Source: an uncultured Trueperaceae bacterium
GTDB taxonomy: Bacteria > Deinococcota > Deinococci > Deinococcales > Trueperaceae
Assembly: GCA_937911855.1 (NCBI GenBank)
Contig: CALDPK010000209.1
Coordinates: 1 to 9,477 of the forward strand
DNA: 9,477 nt
Reading direction: 5' to 3'
The translations under genes were made by a program, and so were the position numbers. The number at the start of each line of letters is the position of its first letter. Within the stretch, counting starts at the first letter, position 1. The notes under the pieces are model-generated. The model saw only the letters and a program-made list of their open reading frames with translations. It was not told where the DNA came from and made no database searches. Below, piece after piece: positions 1 to 6,337 of this stretch.

Positions 1-28
1 CCGCAATCTCCGCGAGCGGGGGTTCGTT

Positions 29-1372
29 GTGGAGGTGGATCACCCGGAGGCCGGTCGCTGGCCTCAGTCGGGCTTCCCGATCCACTTCGGGCGCACCCCG
101 GGCGGCGGGATCGCCGTCGCCGTTGCCGGCGGGCTCCTGCTCGTGACCGGCGTGATGCTCGTCATCCTGTGGGCGTTCGCCGGCGACCGGGAACTGCTTT
201 CGGATCCGATCGAGAACATCCTGGTCAGCGACTCGTGGGAGCTGTGGGGAGCGTGGTTAGCGGGGCTGCTCATCATCACCGGCATCGTGGTGCTGATCGT
301 GGCGATAGCCCGGCTGAACCGTTCACTGCTGTCGCACTGGCTTGACAGGCCCTCGGACGCAGCGGAGGTGCTGTTCCAGGAGCTGCAGCTGTCCAGGGGC
401 CCACGCATCGTGGCACTGGGCGGCGGTACCGGCCTGAGCATGCTGCTGCGGGGCCTGCGGTCGCACACGTCAAACATCACGGCGGTCGTGTCGGTCGCCG
501 ACGATGGGGGCTCATCAGGCCGGCTGCGGCAGGCGTTCGACATGCCCGCGCCCGGTGACCTGAGCGACTGCTTCGCTGCACTTTCGGACCGGGACCAGGA
601 ACTCGGCAAGCTGCTGCAGTTCCGCTTCAAACGGGGCAAGGAACTCGAGGGGCATACCTTCGGCAACCTGCTCATCACCACCCTGACGGAAGTCCAGGGC
701 GACTTCGGCGAGGCCATCGATTCACTCAACTCGCTGCTCGACCTGAAAGGGCGGGTCTACCCTGCCACCAACAAGGCCGTGGCGCTCGTGGCGACCAAGC
801 CTGATGGCCAGGAAGTGCGTGGTGAAAGTTCGCTCCGCGACTTCCCTGGCCGGGTCGACTCGGTACGGATCGAACCCGCTGGTGTCTCGGCCATGCCGCG
901 GGTGTCAGCCCAGATCGCCAGTGCCGACACCATCGTGCTCGGGCCCGGCAGCCTGTTCACCAGCACGATCCCTCCGCTGCTCGTTCCGGAGATCAGCGAG
1001 GCGCTGCGCAACGCCCGTGGCTCGATCGTCTACGTCTGCAACATCATGACCGAGGCGGGTGAAACTGACGGCATGAGCGCCTTCGATCACGTCGCTGCCC
1101 TGCACGCGCACGTGGGCATCTGGCCGCACGTGGTGGTAGTCAACGGACAGCCGCTGGACGAGGAAAGGCGCGCCGCCTATGAGCTCGAGAGCGCCGAGCC
1201 TGTCCGCTTCGCCCCTGCCGAGTTCGAGAAGAACGGCGTGCGTTACGTGCTTCTGGACCTGATAGCTGCAGGCGAGCAGGCGTACCATGATTCCGAAGTC
1301 CTGGCGGAGTGGCTGCTCGCGTACGCGCGGCAGCAGCAGTCCGAAGGCTGGGCGCGCGCCCGGAAGAACTGA
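29..1372 (+). CDS. yvcK: Membrane-anchored YvcK/CofD-family protein (gluconeogenesis factor family)
   Basis: 447 aa if it starts at GTG 29. Residues ~28-51 and ~75-95 are two hydrophobic helices joined by a short acidic loop; the basic residues after the second (RLNRS) place the main domain in the cytoplasm. The YvcK domain runs from ~125 to ~435 and shows the family motifs: GGGTG at 131-135, ADDGGSSGRLR at 157-167, PGDLSDC at 175-181, FGNLL at 211-215, LGPGSLFTS at 304-312 and CNIMTEAGETDG at 337-348. Family knowledge: YvcK is a Rossmann-type protein related to CofD; in Bacillus and Listeria it binds UDP-sugars and is needed for wall integrity and growth on gluconeogenic carbon, but no enzyme activity is established. 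The usual PGDIRN motif reads PGDLSD. The start is uncertain because the frame is open to the left edge (codons from position 2) and no strong ribosome site precedes GTG 29. The next gene follows after 20 bp, suggesting one operon. The family call is firm; the function is not. Confidence 0.9.
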   Translation: MEVDHPEAGRWPQSGFPIHFGRTPGGGIAVAVAGGLLLVTGVMLVILWAFAGDRELLSDPIENILVSDSWELWGAWLAGLLIITGIVVLIVAIARLNRSLLSHWLDRPSDAAEVLFQELQLSRGPRIVALGGGTGLSMLLRGLRSHTSNITAVVSVADDGGSSGRLRQAFDMPAPGDLSDCFAALSDRDQELGKLLQFRFKRGKELEGHTFGNLLITTLTEVQGDFGEAIDSLNSLLDLKGRVYPATNKAVALVATKPDGQEVRGESSLRDFPGRVDSVRIEPAGVSAMPRVSAQIASADTIVLGPGSLFTSTIPPLLVPEISEALRNARGSIVYVCNIMTEAGETDGMSAFDHVAALHAHVGIWPHVVVVNGQPLDEERRAAYELESAEPVRFAPAEFEKNGVRYVLLDLIAAGEQAYHDSEVLAEWLLAYARQQQSEGWARARKN

Positions 1373-1392
1373 CCATGAATGGAAACCTCTGA

Positions 1393-2661
1393 ATGATCCC
1401 CTCCCTGTTGATGATCGCCCTGCTCACAGTCACCGATCCCGTGGGCGGACCCGCGGGGGCAGCCACGCTGACCGCGCCCACCAGCGCCATGTACCGCAAC
1501 CTGGCGCCGTTCGACATCCGTGAGATCGCGGTGCTGGACGAGGAACAGCTGGAGCTGCGTCTCGAGATGGGTGCCTGGTCGAACCCGCTGGGCCTGGAGA
1601 ACGGTTTCTCGCATCCGATCATCGAGATCTACATCGGCGGAGGCGAGCACGGCAGCAGCGAACTGCTGCCCGGTTCCGGGCTGGTTCTGCCCGACGGTGA
1701 GACGTGGACCGTGGCGCTGCAGCTGACGGGTGATCACGCGCGCGGCTGGTTCGTCGACGAAACTGGCGTGGCTGAGTTCACGCCTTCCCTGCAGTTGCTC
1801 GACGACCACCTGTACGTCATGACGGAGCAGCCTCGCATCGAGGCACCCCGGCTGGCTGCCCTGAGCGGTCTTTATTCCCCATTCCACCAGACGGGCTGGC
1901 GTCCGCTGGAAACTGCGGAGAGTCCCTGGGCTTTCTCAAGTGAAGAGCAGCAGTTCCCGGTAGTCGACGTGCTGGCACTGAATCAGGAAGCTCAGGCGGC
2001 GGCCCTCGCAGGTGGGGTACTCCCCGTCACTGAAGTCAATCTGATCGAGAACCCCAACACGGTCTGGTTCGCCCTGATGGCAGCCGGGATCGCCGTGGCC
2101 GGCGTGGGGCTCATCATGCGCGGCATCGGCGGCCGTCCGGTGGCAGCAGAGTACGCGGATGACGAGGAAGCCACGGAAGCTGATCCCGAGAAGCTGGCCG
2201 CGGAGCGCACTGCTGCACGGCTCGCCGCCGTGATGGCGGCTGACAGTGAAGAGGAATCCCGCCGCCTGGCTGCTGAAACAGCAGGTGCTGAAGATGATGC
2301 AGGCGTCGACGTGGTTGAGGCAGCGGAGCCTGAAGAAGATCCCATGGCTGAAGCGGAGCCGGAAGATGACCGGCCTGCAGAAGCAGCTCCAGTGACAGAC
2401 GCAGTGTTCGAAGAGGAAGAGGACGATGACATCGAACCTCCCCGCATCGGCCTGTTCCGCGGCCAGACCGTGGACGGTGATAACGAGCCTGCCCTGCCGG
2501 ACTTCGCTGCAGTTGATTTCGGTGATTTCGAGGACGAGGACGGCAACCGGGTGACGCCACCCGCGGTCCCGCTGAACCCGAAAGTTGACGATGCCGATGA
2601 CCCAGCGGCTGAAGAGGAACGGCGCAGGAAAGAAGAAACTGACGACGGTTCAGATTACTGA
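1393..2661 (+). CDS. Exported glucodextranase-type DOMON-like domain protein with one membrane helix and acidic tail
   Basis: 422 aa. A short hydrophobic leader (residues 1-13, without the usual Lys/Arg) runs into DPVGGPAG at 15-22. That opening and the pattern WSNPLGLENGFS (62-73), IIEIYIG (76-82) and a later ETW (103-105) resemble the C-terminal DOMON/CBM9-like beta-sandwich domain of glucodextranases, found alone in Deinococcus-Thermus proteins. It probably spans ~15-200. One helix follows at ~223-242, then MRGIGGRP with basic residues, so the sandwich would face outside and the tail the cytoplasm. Residues ~254-422 are strongly acidic, low in complexity and probably disordered, with imperfect AEPEED/AEPEDD repeats. 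The start is ATG 1393, immediately after an in-frame TGA. It follows yvcK by 20 bp on the same strand. Ligand and role are unknown; carbohydrate binding is only suggested by the fold family. Confidence 0.72.
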   Translation: MIPSLLMIALLTVTDPVGGPAGAATLTAPTSAMYRNLAPFDIREIAVLDEEQLELRLEMGAWSNPLGLENGFSHPIIEIYIGGGEHGSSELLPGSGLVLPDGETWTVALQLTGDHARGWFVDETGVAEFTPSLQLLDDHLYVMTEQPRIEAPRLAALSGLYSPFHQTGWRPLETAESPWAFSSEEQQFPVVDVLALNQEAQAAALAGGVLPVTEVNLIENPNTVWFALMAAGIAVAGVGLIMRGIGGRPVAAEYADDEEATEADPEKLAAERTAARLAAVMAADSEEESRRLAAETAGAEDDAGVDVVEAAEPEEDPMAEAEPEDDRPAEAAPVTDAVFEEEEDDDIEPPRIGLFRGQTVDGDNEPALPDFAAVDFGDFEDEDGNRVTPPAVPLNPKVDDADDPAAEEERRRKEETDDGSDY

Positions 2662-2672
2662 ACTGCCGTCAG
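2639..2672 (-). terminator. Hairpin terminator between convergent genes, best oriented for murA
   Basis: A 15-bp stem pairs 2639-2653 with 2658-2672 around a 4-base loop (ATTA), with one A-C mismatch (2645/2666) and one G-T pair (2647/2664). On the minus strand the stem is followed at once by TTTCTTCTTT (2638-2629), the U-rich tract of an intrinsic terminator, 25 bases past the murA stop. On the plus strand it could help end the DOMON-protein transcript but has no U tract. The stem contains the last codons and TGA of the plus-strand gene. Confidence 0.68.
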
Positions 2673-2697
2673 CCGCAAACATTTAAGTTGCTGAGGT

Positions 2698-4017
2698 TCA
2701 GTCGGCCGGGAAAGCCTTGCCGACTTCTACTTTGGGTGCAGCGGAGGTGGCCGGCGTGCGCTCACGGGTGATCGACGCGCCCAGCTGCTGCAGGCGGCCA
2801 GCCATGTTCTCGTAACCACGGTCGATGAATTCCAGTCCGGTGATGACCGACGTGCCGGTTGCTGCGAGCGCGGCGATGACGACTGCGCCACCGGCGCGGA
2901 TGTCAGCTGCGTGCAGGCGGGCAGCCGCGAGCGGTCCGCCGCGGATGATCAGGGTGCGTTCGAATATCTCGGCGTCAGCGCCGGCACGGCGCAGTTCGTC
3001 CACGTGAGTGAAGCGGTCCGGGTAAACGCGGTCGCGCACCACGCTGGCGCCCTGCAGGGTGGCCAGGTAGGCGGAGAACGGGGCCTGGAGGTCCGTGGGG
3101 ATCTCGGGGTACTCGGCGCTGGTCACGTCAGCCGGCTTGAGTTCGCCGCTGGCGTCGATGATCAGTGATTCCTCGCCGCCGTCGAGCACGCGCACGCCGG
3201 TCTCCTCGAGCTTGTCGATGACCTTCGTCAGATGTTCGCGGCGCACCCGGTTCAGCTTGATGGTGCCGCGGGTTGCTGCTGCAGCCAGCATGTAGGTGCC
3301 GGCTTCGATGCGGTCGGGCAGCGGCCGGAAGGTGGTGCCACTCAGGCGCGGGACTCCGCGGACAGTGATGGTGCGGGTGCCGGCGCCGGTGATGTTGGCG
3401 CCCATCGAGTTGAGCATGTCCGCCAGGTCGGCGATCTCGGGTTCGAGTGCAGCGTTGTCGATGATCACTTCGCCTGACCCGACTGCCGTGGCCAGCAGGA
3501 CGTTCTGGGTGCCACCGACGGTGGGAGCTTCGAACTCGACGCGGCCGGCCAAAGGAGCGTGCACTTCGGCGTGGAAGTCACCGAAGTCTTCGGTGATCTC
3601 GACACCCAGTGCCTTGAAGGCGGCGATGTGCCGGTCGACGGGCCGGGGACCGAAGGCGCAGCCGCCGGGCATCGACAGGTGCGCCCGGCCGGTGCGGCCG
3701 AGCAGTGCGCCCATCGCCACGAATGACGCCCGCATCTTGCTGACCAGCGCGAACGGGGCGGTGTGGCTGACGAGTTTCTCGGCGTGCATGTACAGGTGGT
3801 TGCCGCGGCGTTCGACCTTCATGCCGAAGTGTTCGAGGATCTCGATGGTCACGCGGACGTCACTCAGGTCGGGGACGTCAAGCAGTTCGACCGGCTCGTC
3901 GGTCAGCAGTCCGGCAAGGAGCAGGTACAGGGCTGAGTTCTTGGCGCTCTTGACGGTGATGTCGCCTGAAAGCGGCGTTCCGCCCCGTATTATGAATGCT
4001 TCTGCTTCCTGCTTCAC
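2698..4017 (-). CDS. murA: UDP-N-acetylglucosamine 1-carboxyvinyltransferase (MurA)
   Basis: 439 aa, a normal full length. MurA transfers enolpyruvate from phosphoenolpyruvate to UDP-GlcNAc, the first committed step of peptidoglycan synthesis, in the cytoplasm. Key positions are present: Lys26-Asn27 in the KSAKNSAL segment, the loop PGGCAFGPRPVDRH at 117-130 with Cys120 (the residue that fosfomycin alkylates in typical MurA), RIEAGTYM at 236-243, YPEIPTDLQ at 303-311 with the catalytic-type Asp309, and RGYE at 400-403. Start GTG 4017 is chosen because GGAGG lies five bases upstream (minus strand of 4023-4027). The last ~20 residues, after TRER, are a short variable tail. It is divergent from the RHH-kinase pair, shares their promoter region and ends in a convergent terminator. 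No second MurA copy is visible here. Confidence 0.97.
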   Translation of the reverse strand: MKQEAEAFIIRGGTPLSGDITVKSAKNSALYLLLAGLLTDEPVELLDVPDLSDVRVTIEILEHFGMKVERRGNHLYMHAEKLVSHTAPFALVSKMRASFVAMGALLGRTGRAHLSMPGGCAFGPRPVDRHIAAFKALGVEITEDFGDFHAEVHAPLAGRVEFEAPTVGGTQNVLLATAVGSGEVIIDNAALEPEIADLADMLNSMGANITGAGTRTITVRGVPRLSGTTFRPLPDRIEAGTYMLAAAATRGTIKLNRVRREHLTKVIDKLEETGVRVLDGGEESLIIDASGELKPADVTSAEYPEIPTDLQAPFSAYLATLQGASVVRDRVYPDRFTHVDELRRAGADAEIFERTLIIRGGPLAAARLHAADIRAGGAVVIAALAATGTSVITGLEFIDRGYENMAGRLQQLGASITRERTPATSAAPKVEVGKAFPAD

Positions 4018-4067
4018 TGTTGCCTCCGCTCCGGATGGTCATGATGCCTCAAGGCTCCGGAATTGAC

Positions 4068-4086
4068 TGTGTGTAAGTTACACACA
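4068..4086. promoter_or_regulatory. 19-bp perfect palindrome, probable operator
   Basis: TGTGTGTAAGTTACACACA consists of two perfect 9-bp arms around one central base. It lies just downstream of the predicted murA transcription start, at about +7 to +25, a position where a bound repressor would block murA. I do not recognise it as the site of a specific regulator. The RHH protein encoded next door is a candidate binder, by inference only. Confidence 0.5.
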
Positions 4087-4092
4087 TCTAGT

Positions 4093-4142
4093 ATGAGCAG
4101 TCTAATCAGTGGTGACACCATTGTCAAGGAGTCACTGCTCAT
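4093..4142. repeat. Spaced inverted repeat flanking the shared -35 region
   Basis: ATGAGCAGT (4093-4101) and ACTGCTCAT (4134-4142) are exact reverse complements, 41 bp apart centre to centre. The left arm overlaps the murA -10; the right arm sits just upstream of the operon -10. Between them is an 11-bp palindrome TGGTGACACCA (4110-4120). These may be regulator half-sites, or chance. Confidence 0.4.
4099..4127 (-). promoter_or_regulatory. Predicted sigma70-type promoter of murA
   Basis: On the minus strand a perfect TTGACA (4127-4122) is followed after 17 bases by TAGACT (4104-4099). Transcription would start near 4092, giving a ~75-base leader before the murA GTG. The -35 occupies almost the same bases as the -35 of the opposite promoter. 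A weaker alternative minus-strand pair lies further downstream (TTAGAC, then TGTAAC inside the palindrome). Predicted by eye only. Confidence 0.6.
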
Positions 4143-4150
4143 GCTACACT
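4121..4150 (+). promoter_or_regulatory. Predicted sigma70-type promoter of the RHH-kinase operon
   Basis: TTGTCA (4121-4126), an 18-base spacer and TACACT (4145-4150) lie ~58 bases upstream of the GTG at 4208. Transcription would begin near 4157. The leader could fold a small hairpin (4172-4178 with 4192-4198, one G-U pair) ending at the Shine-Dalgarno sequence. The -35 shares bases 4122-4126 with the murA promoter on the other strand. Confidence 0.55.
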
Positions 4151-4207
4151 GCCACCAATTATGCGTCCCTGAACGGGCAGCTGGGCAAAACGCCTGTTGG
4201 AGGAATT

Positions 4208-4417
4208 GTGGCGAAGCGGGAAAAAAGCAAGCGTCTGCAGGTAGTGATCACGGACGAGCAGGATTCACTGCTCACCAAGACGGCCTATCAGCTGTCAAAC
4301 CCTGAGCGGCTGGTATCGAAGTCTGAGGTTGTCAGGCTTGGAATCCAGATGCTCAACCGTGCGGTCGAAGAAGGCGAACTCGACCCGGCAATACTCAAAG
4401 TACTCGAAGACAACTGA
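4208..4417 (+). CDS. Small predicted ribbon-helix-helix protein
   Basis: 69 aa from GTG 4208. This start is preferred over the ATG at 4109 because GGAGG (4199-4203) lies four bases upstream, the predicted promoter -10 (4145-4150) lies inside the longer frame, and the extra 33 residues look non-coding. The order of elements fits a ribbon-helix-helix (Arc/MetJ/CopG-like) DNA-binding fold: a basic N-terminus (AKREKSKR), a strand (LQVVIT), a helix (DEQDSLLTKTAYQL), a turn, then a second helix that starts SKSEVVRLGIQML. The acidic end (EEGELDPAILKVLEDN) may serve dimerisation or partner binding. The fold is inferred from pattern; I recognise no named family. The kinase gene starts 8 bp later, and the stop codon overlaps the kinase ribosome site, so the two are probably co-transcribed. 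It may regulate its own promoter and murA. Confidence 0.72.
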   Translation: MAKREKSKRLQVVITDEQDSLLTKTAYQLSNPERLVSKSEVVRLGIQMLNRAVEEGELDPAILKVLEDN

Positions 4418-4425
4418 GGTAAGGC

Positions 4426-6282
4426 GTGTACCTCGCCGGTGACACGCTCGATGACCGCTACGAAATCTTGGGCCCCCTCGGACAGGGAGGGATGGCTCAC
4501 GTGTTCCGTGCGCGGGACAGGCACCTGGACCGCGAAGTCGCCCTCAAGGTGCTCAGGCCGCACCTGACGGAAGCTGACAGCGAACGCTTCCGACGCGAGA
4601 TCCGCGCGCTCGCCAGCCTGAACCATCCCGGCATCGTCAACATCTTCGACCTGGGCCTGGGCCAGAACGTCTACTTCGCGATGGAACTCATCCACGGCGG
4701 CCCGATCACCGACCTGGGGCCGTTCGAACCCGACAGCGAGAAACTGGAAACCACGCTGGACGCGTTCATCACCGTGGCGGAGGCACTCGCGTACGTTCAC
4801 AGGCTGGGCATGGTGCACCGCGACCTGACCCCCCGCAACATCCTGCTCGCCAACCAGAACCTCCCCAAGGTCATGGACTTCGGACTGGTCCAGCTGACCG
4901 AAACAAGCCAGCAGCTGACCCGCACCGGCTTCACCCTGGGCACTCCCCAGTACATGGCTCCCGAACAGGCGCGCGGCGACATCACCGGCGCGGCAACCGA
5001 CCTGTACGCGTTCGGCGCCGTCCTCTACCGCACGCTGACAGGCGTGGCACCCTTCGAAGCGGAGAACGATCAGGCGGTGCTGTACCAGCACGTCTACGGC
5101 GACCTGAAGCCGTGCCAGCAGCTCAACCCCTTCATCCCCGACGCGCTTGCTGACCTGGTCACCAACCTGCTCCGCAAGGAACCTGATGCCCGCCCGCCCA
5201 ACGGCGACGTCGTGGCCGACGCACTGCGCTCGATAAAGGCAAGCCTGCTCGACGGCTCGACCCACGTGCCTCTGGGCGGACCCGCTCGCCGCGCGAGTTA
5301 CTCGTTCGGTCCCACCCAGGCCAGCCGCCTGAAACCCGCCTGGCGCGTCCGGCTGGACGACGGCCCGCAGTGGCCTGCCGGAATCGGAGCGGCGGAAGGT
5401 TACGTCCTGCTGGGCCTGCGCGACGAACGCGTCGCGGTACTGCGGCCCGCAGACGGAGTCGAGATACTCAGCATCAGCGCGCCGGACGAGGTCATCACGG
5501 CACCCGTCTACTCGCACGGCCAGCTGTTCACGGTCAGCCGGGACGGCGCGCTGTCAGTGGCAGCCTGGCCCACCGGCAAGATCGGCCTGACCCGCCCGGA
5601 CGCCGACGCTGTCGGAGTGCTGCCGTTCGGCCGCAACCTGCTGGTGACCACCGCCGGCGGTGAACTGCAGCTGTTCGACCGGGAGCTGGAGCAGCTGTGG
5701 AGCTACCAGGCAACCGAACCCGCGACCACCCCACCGATGGTGCACGGCGGCATGGCGGTGTTCCAGACAGCCGACGGCTGGCTGCACGCGGTCGACCAGG
5801 AGACCGGCAAGGGCCGCTTCCGCATCGAGATCGGTACCACGGCTGCAGCGCCCGTGGGCCAGGACGGCGTGTTCATACTTACGGTCCGCAGCGGCGAGCT
5901 GCACGCCTTCGATTCCACTGCGCGCGAGGTGCGCTGGAGTTACGACCTGGAAGGCGAGATCTACGGCAGCCCAGCCCTTTGGCAGAACCGGCTGTTCGTA
6001 ACCCACTGGGGCGGCACGCTGCACTGCCTGTCGTTCAACAGCGGCGATGACCTGTGGCAGCAGAAACTGCCTTCGGCCGTGACGGCCTCACCGGTGGTGG
6101 CAGGCGGCATCCTTTACGTCGCCTGCGAAGGCGGCGAGGTACTCGCGTTCGACGCACGTGGCGGCGCACTCCTGTGGCAGGACCGCGCCTCGCACGGGCC
6201 GATCCAGGCCAGTCCGCTGCCGCTCGGCAACAGGATCATCGTTGCGGCGCTGGACGGGACCGTCATCGCCTACGAGGGGTAG
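4426..6282 (+). CDS. Ser/Thr protein kinase with C-terminal PQQ-type eight-bladed beta-propeller (RqkA-like)
   Basis: 618 aa from GTG 4426, with GAGGT (4416-4420) five bases upstream. The kinase domain covers ~10-270: glycine loop GQGGMAHVF at 19-27, ATP-binding Lys41 (VALKVL), Glu58, catalytic loop HRDLTPRN at 131-138 with Asp133, DFG at 151-153, activation-segment threonines around 165-173, APE-type MAPEQ at 177-181, Asp192 and Arg256. The catalytic-loop Lys of HRDxKxxN is Thr135. A linker (~271-303) leads to eight repeats of about 40 residues (305-618) with the PQQ/WD40-like pattern of a buried strand, a Gly turn and LxAFD or LxAVD. The first strand, AWRVRL, probably closes the last blade. 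Domain order matches Deinococcus RqkA, a DNA-damage-responsive kinase. I see no signal peptide or membrane helix, so the propeller looks cytoplasmic; whether it binds PQQ, another ligand or a protein cannot be told. Confidence 0.93.
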   Translation: MYLAGDTLDDRYEILGPLGQGGMAHVFRARDRHLDREVALKVLRPHLTEADSERFRREIRALASLNHPGIVNIFDLGLGQNVYFAMELIHGGPITDLGPFEPDSEKLETTLDAFITVAEALAYVHRLGMVHRDLTPRNILLANQNLPKVMDFGLVQLTETSQQLTRTGFTLGTPQYMAPEQARGDITGAATDLYAFGAVLYRTLTGVAPFEAENDQAVLYQHVYGDLKPCQQLNPFIPDALADLVTNLLRKEPDARPPNGDVVADALRSIKASLLDGSTHVPLGGPARRASYSFGPTQASRLKPAWRVRLDDGPQWPAGIGAAEGYVLLGLRDERVAVLRPADGVEILSISAPDEVITAPVYSHGQLFTVSRDGALSVAAWPTGKIGLTRPDADAVGVLPFGRNLLVTTAGGELQLFDRELEQLWSYQATEPATTPPMVHGGMAVFQTADGWLHAVDQETGKGRFRIEIGTTAAAPVGQDGVFILTVRSGELHAFDSTAREVRWSYDLEGEIYGSPALWQNRLFVTHWGGTLHCLSFNSGDDLWQQKLPSAVTASPVVAGGILYVACEGGEVLAFDARGGALLWQDRASHGPIQASPLPLGNRIIVAALDGTVIAYEG

Positions 6283-6283
6283 C

Positions 6284-6332
6284 GGAGATGAGCTGCCAGG
6301 GCAAAAGGCGACTGCCCTGGCAGCTCATCTCC
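6284..6332. terminator. Perfect 20-bp-arm hairpin between convergent kinase and cimA
   Basis: Arms 6284-6303 and 6313-6332 are exact reverse complements around a 9-base loop. The stem begins one base after the kinase stop and ends five bases before the cimA stop. Neither side has an immediate U tract; the nearest T run on the plus strand is ~18 bases on. It is most likely a bidirectional terminator or 3'-end stabiliser. Confidence 0.7.
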
Positions 6333-6337
6333 CCGTC

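Noticed and set aside
1375..1392. Five-codon frame ATG..TGA directly before the DOMON-protein ATG, in the same frame
   Set aside because: It could hint at a leader peptide or a stop-interrupted start, but it is short, has no clear ribosome site, and chance explains it.
1992..2546. Ser/Ala-rich minus-strand frame opposite the acidic tail
   Set aside because: The mirror of GAA/GAG/GAC codons gives Ser-rich nonsense; no start signal.
4063..4094. Plus-strand promoter TTGACT with TAGTAT
   Set aside because: The spacer is 20 bases, too long, and a better promoter lies at 4121-4150.
4161..4172. Minimal frame ATG CGT CCC TGA in the RHH leader
   Set aside because: Three codons without a ribosome site; no evidence of translation.
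4109..4207. Longer 102-aa version of the RHH protein from ATG 4109
   Set aside because: It would cover the predicted promoter -10 and the Shine-Dalgarno sequence, and the added residues do not look like protein. GTG 4208 has the better ribosome site.
4288..5517. 409-aa open frame on the minus strand across the kinase gene
   Set aside because: A shadow of GC-rich codon use opposite a gene with unmistakable kinase motifs; its own translation shows no domain.
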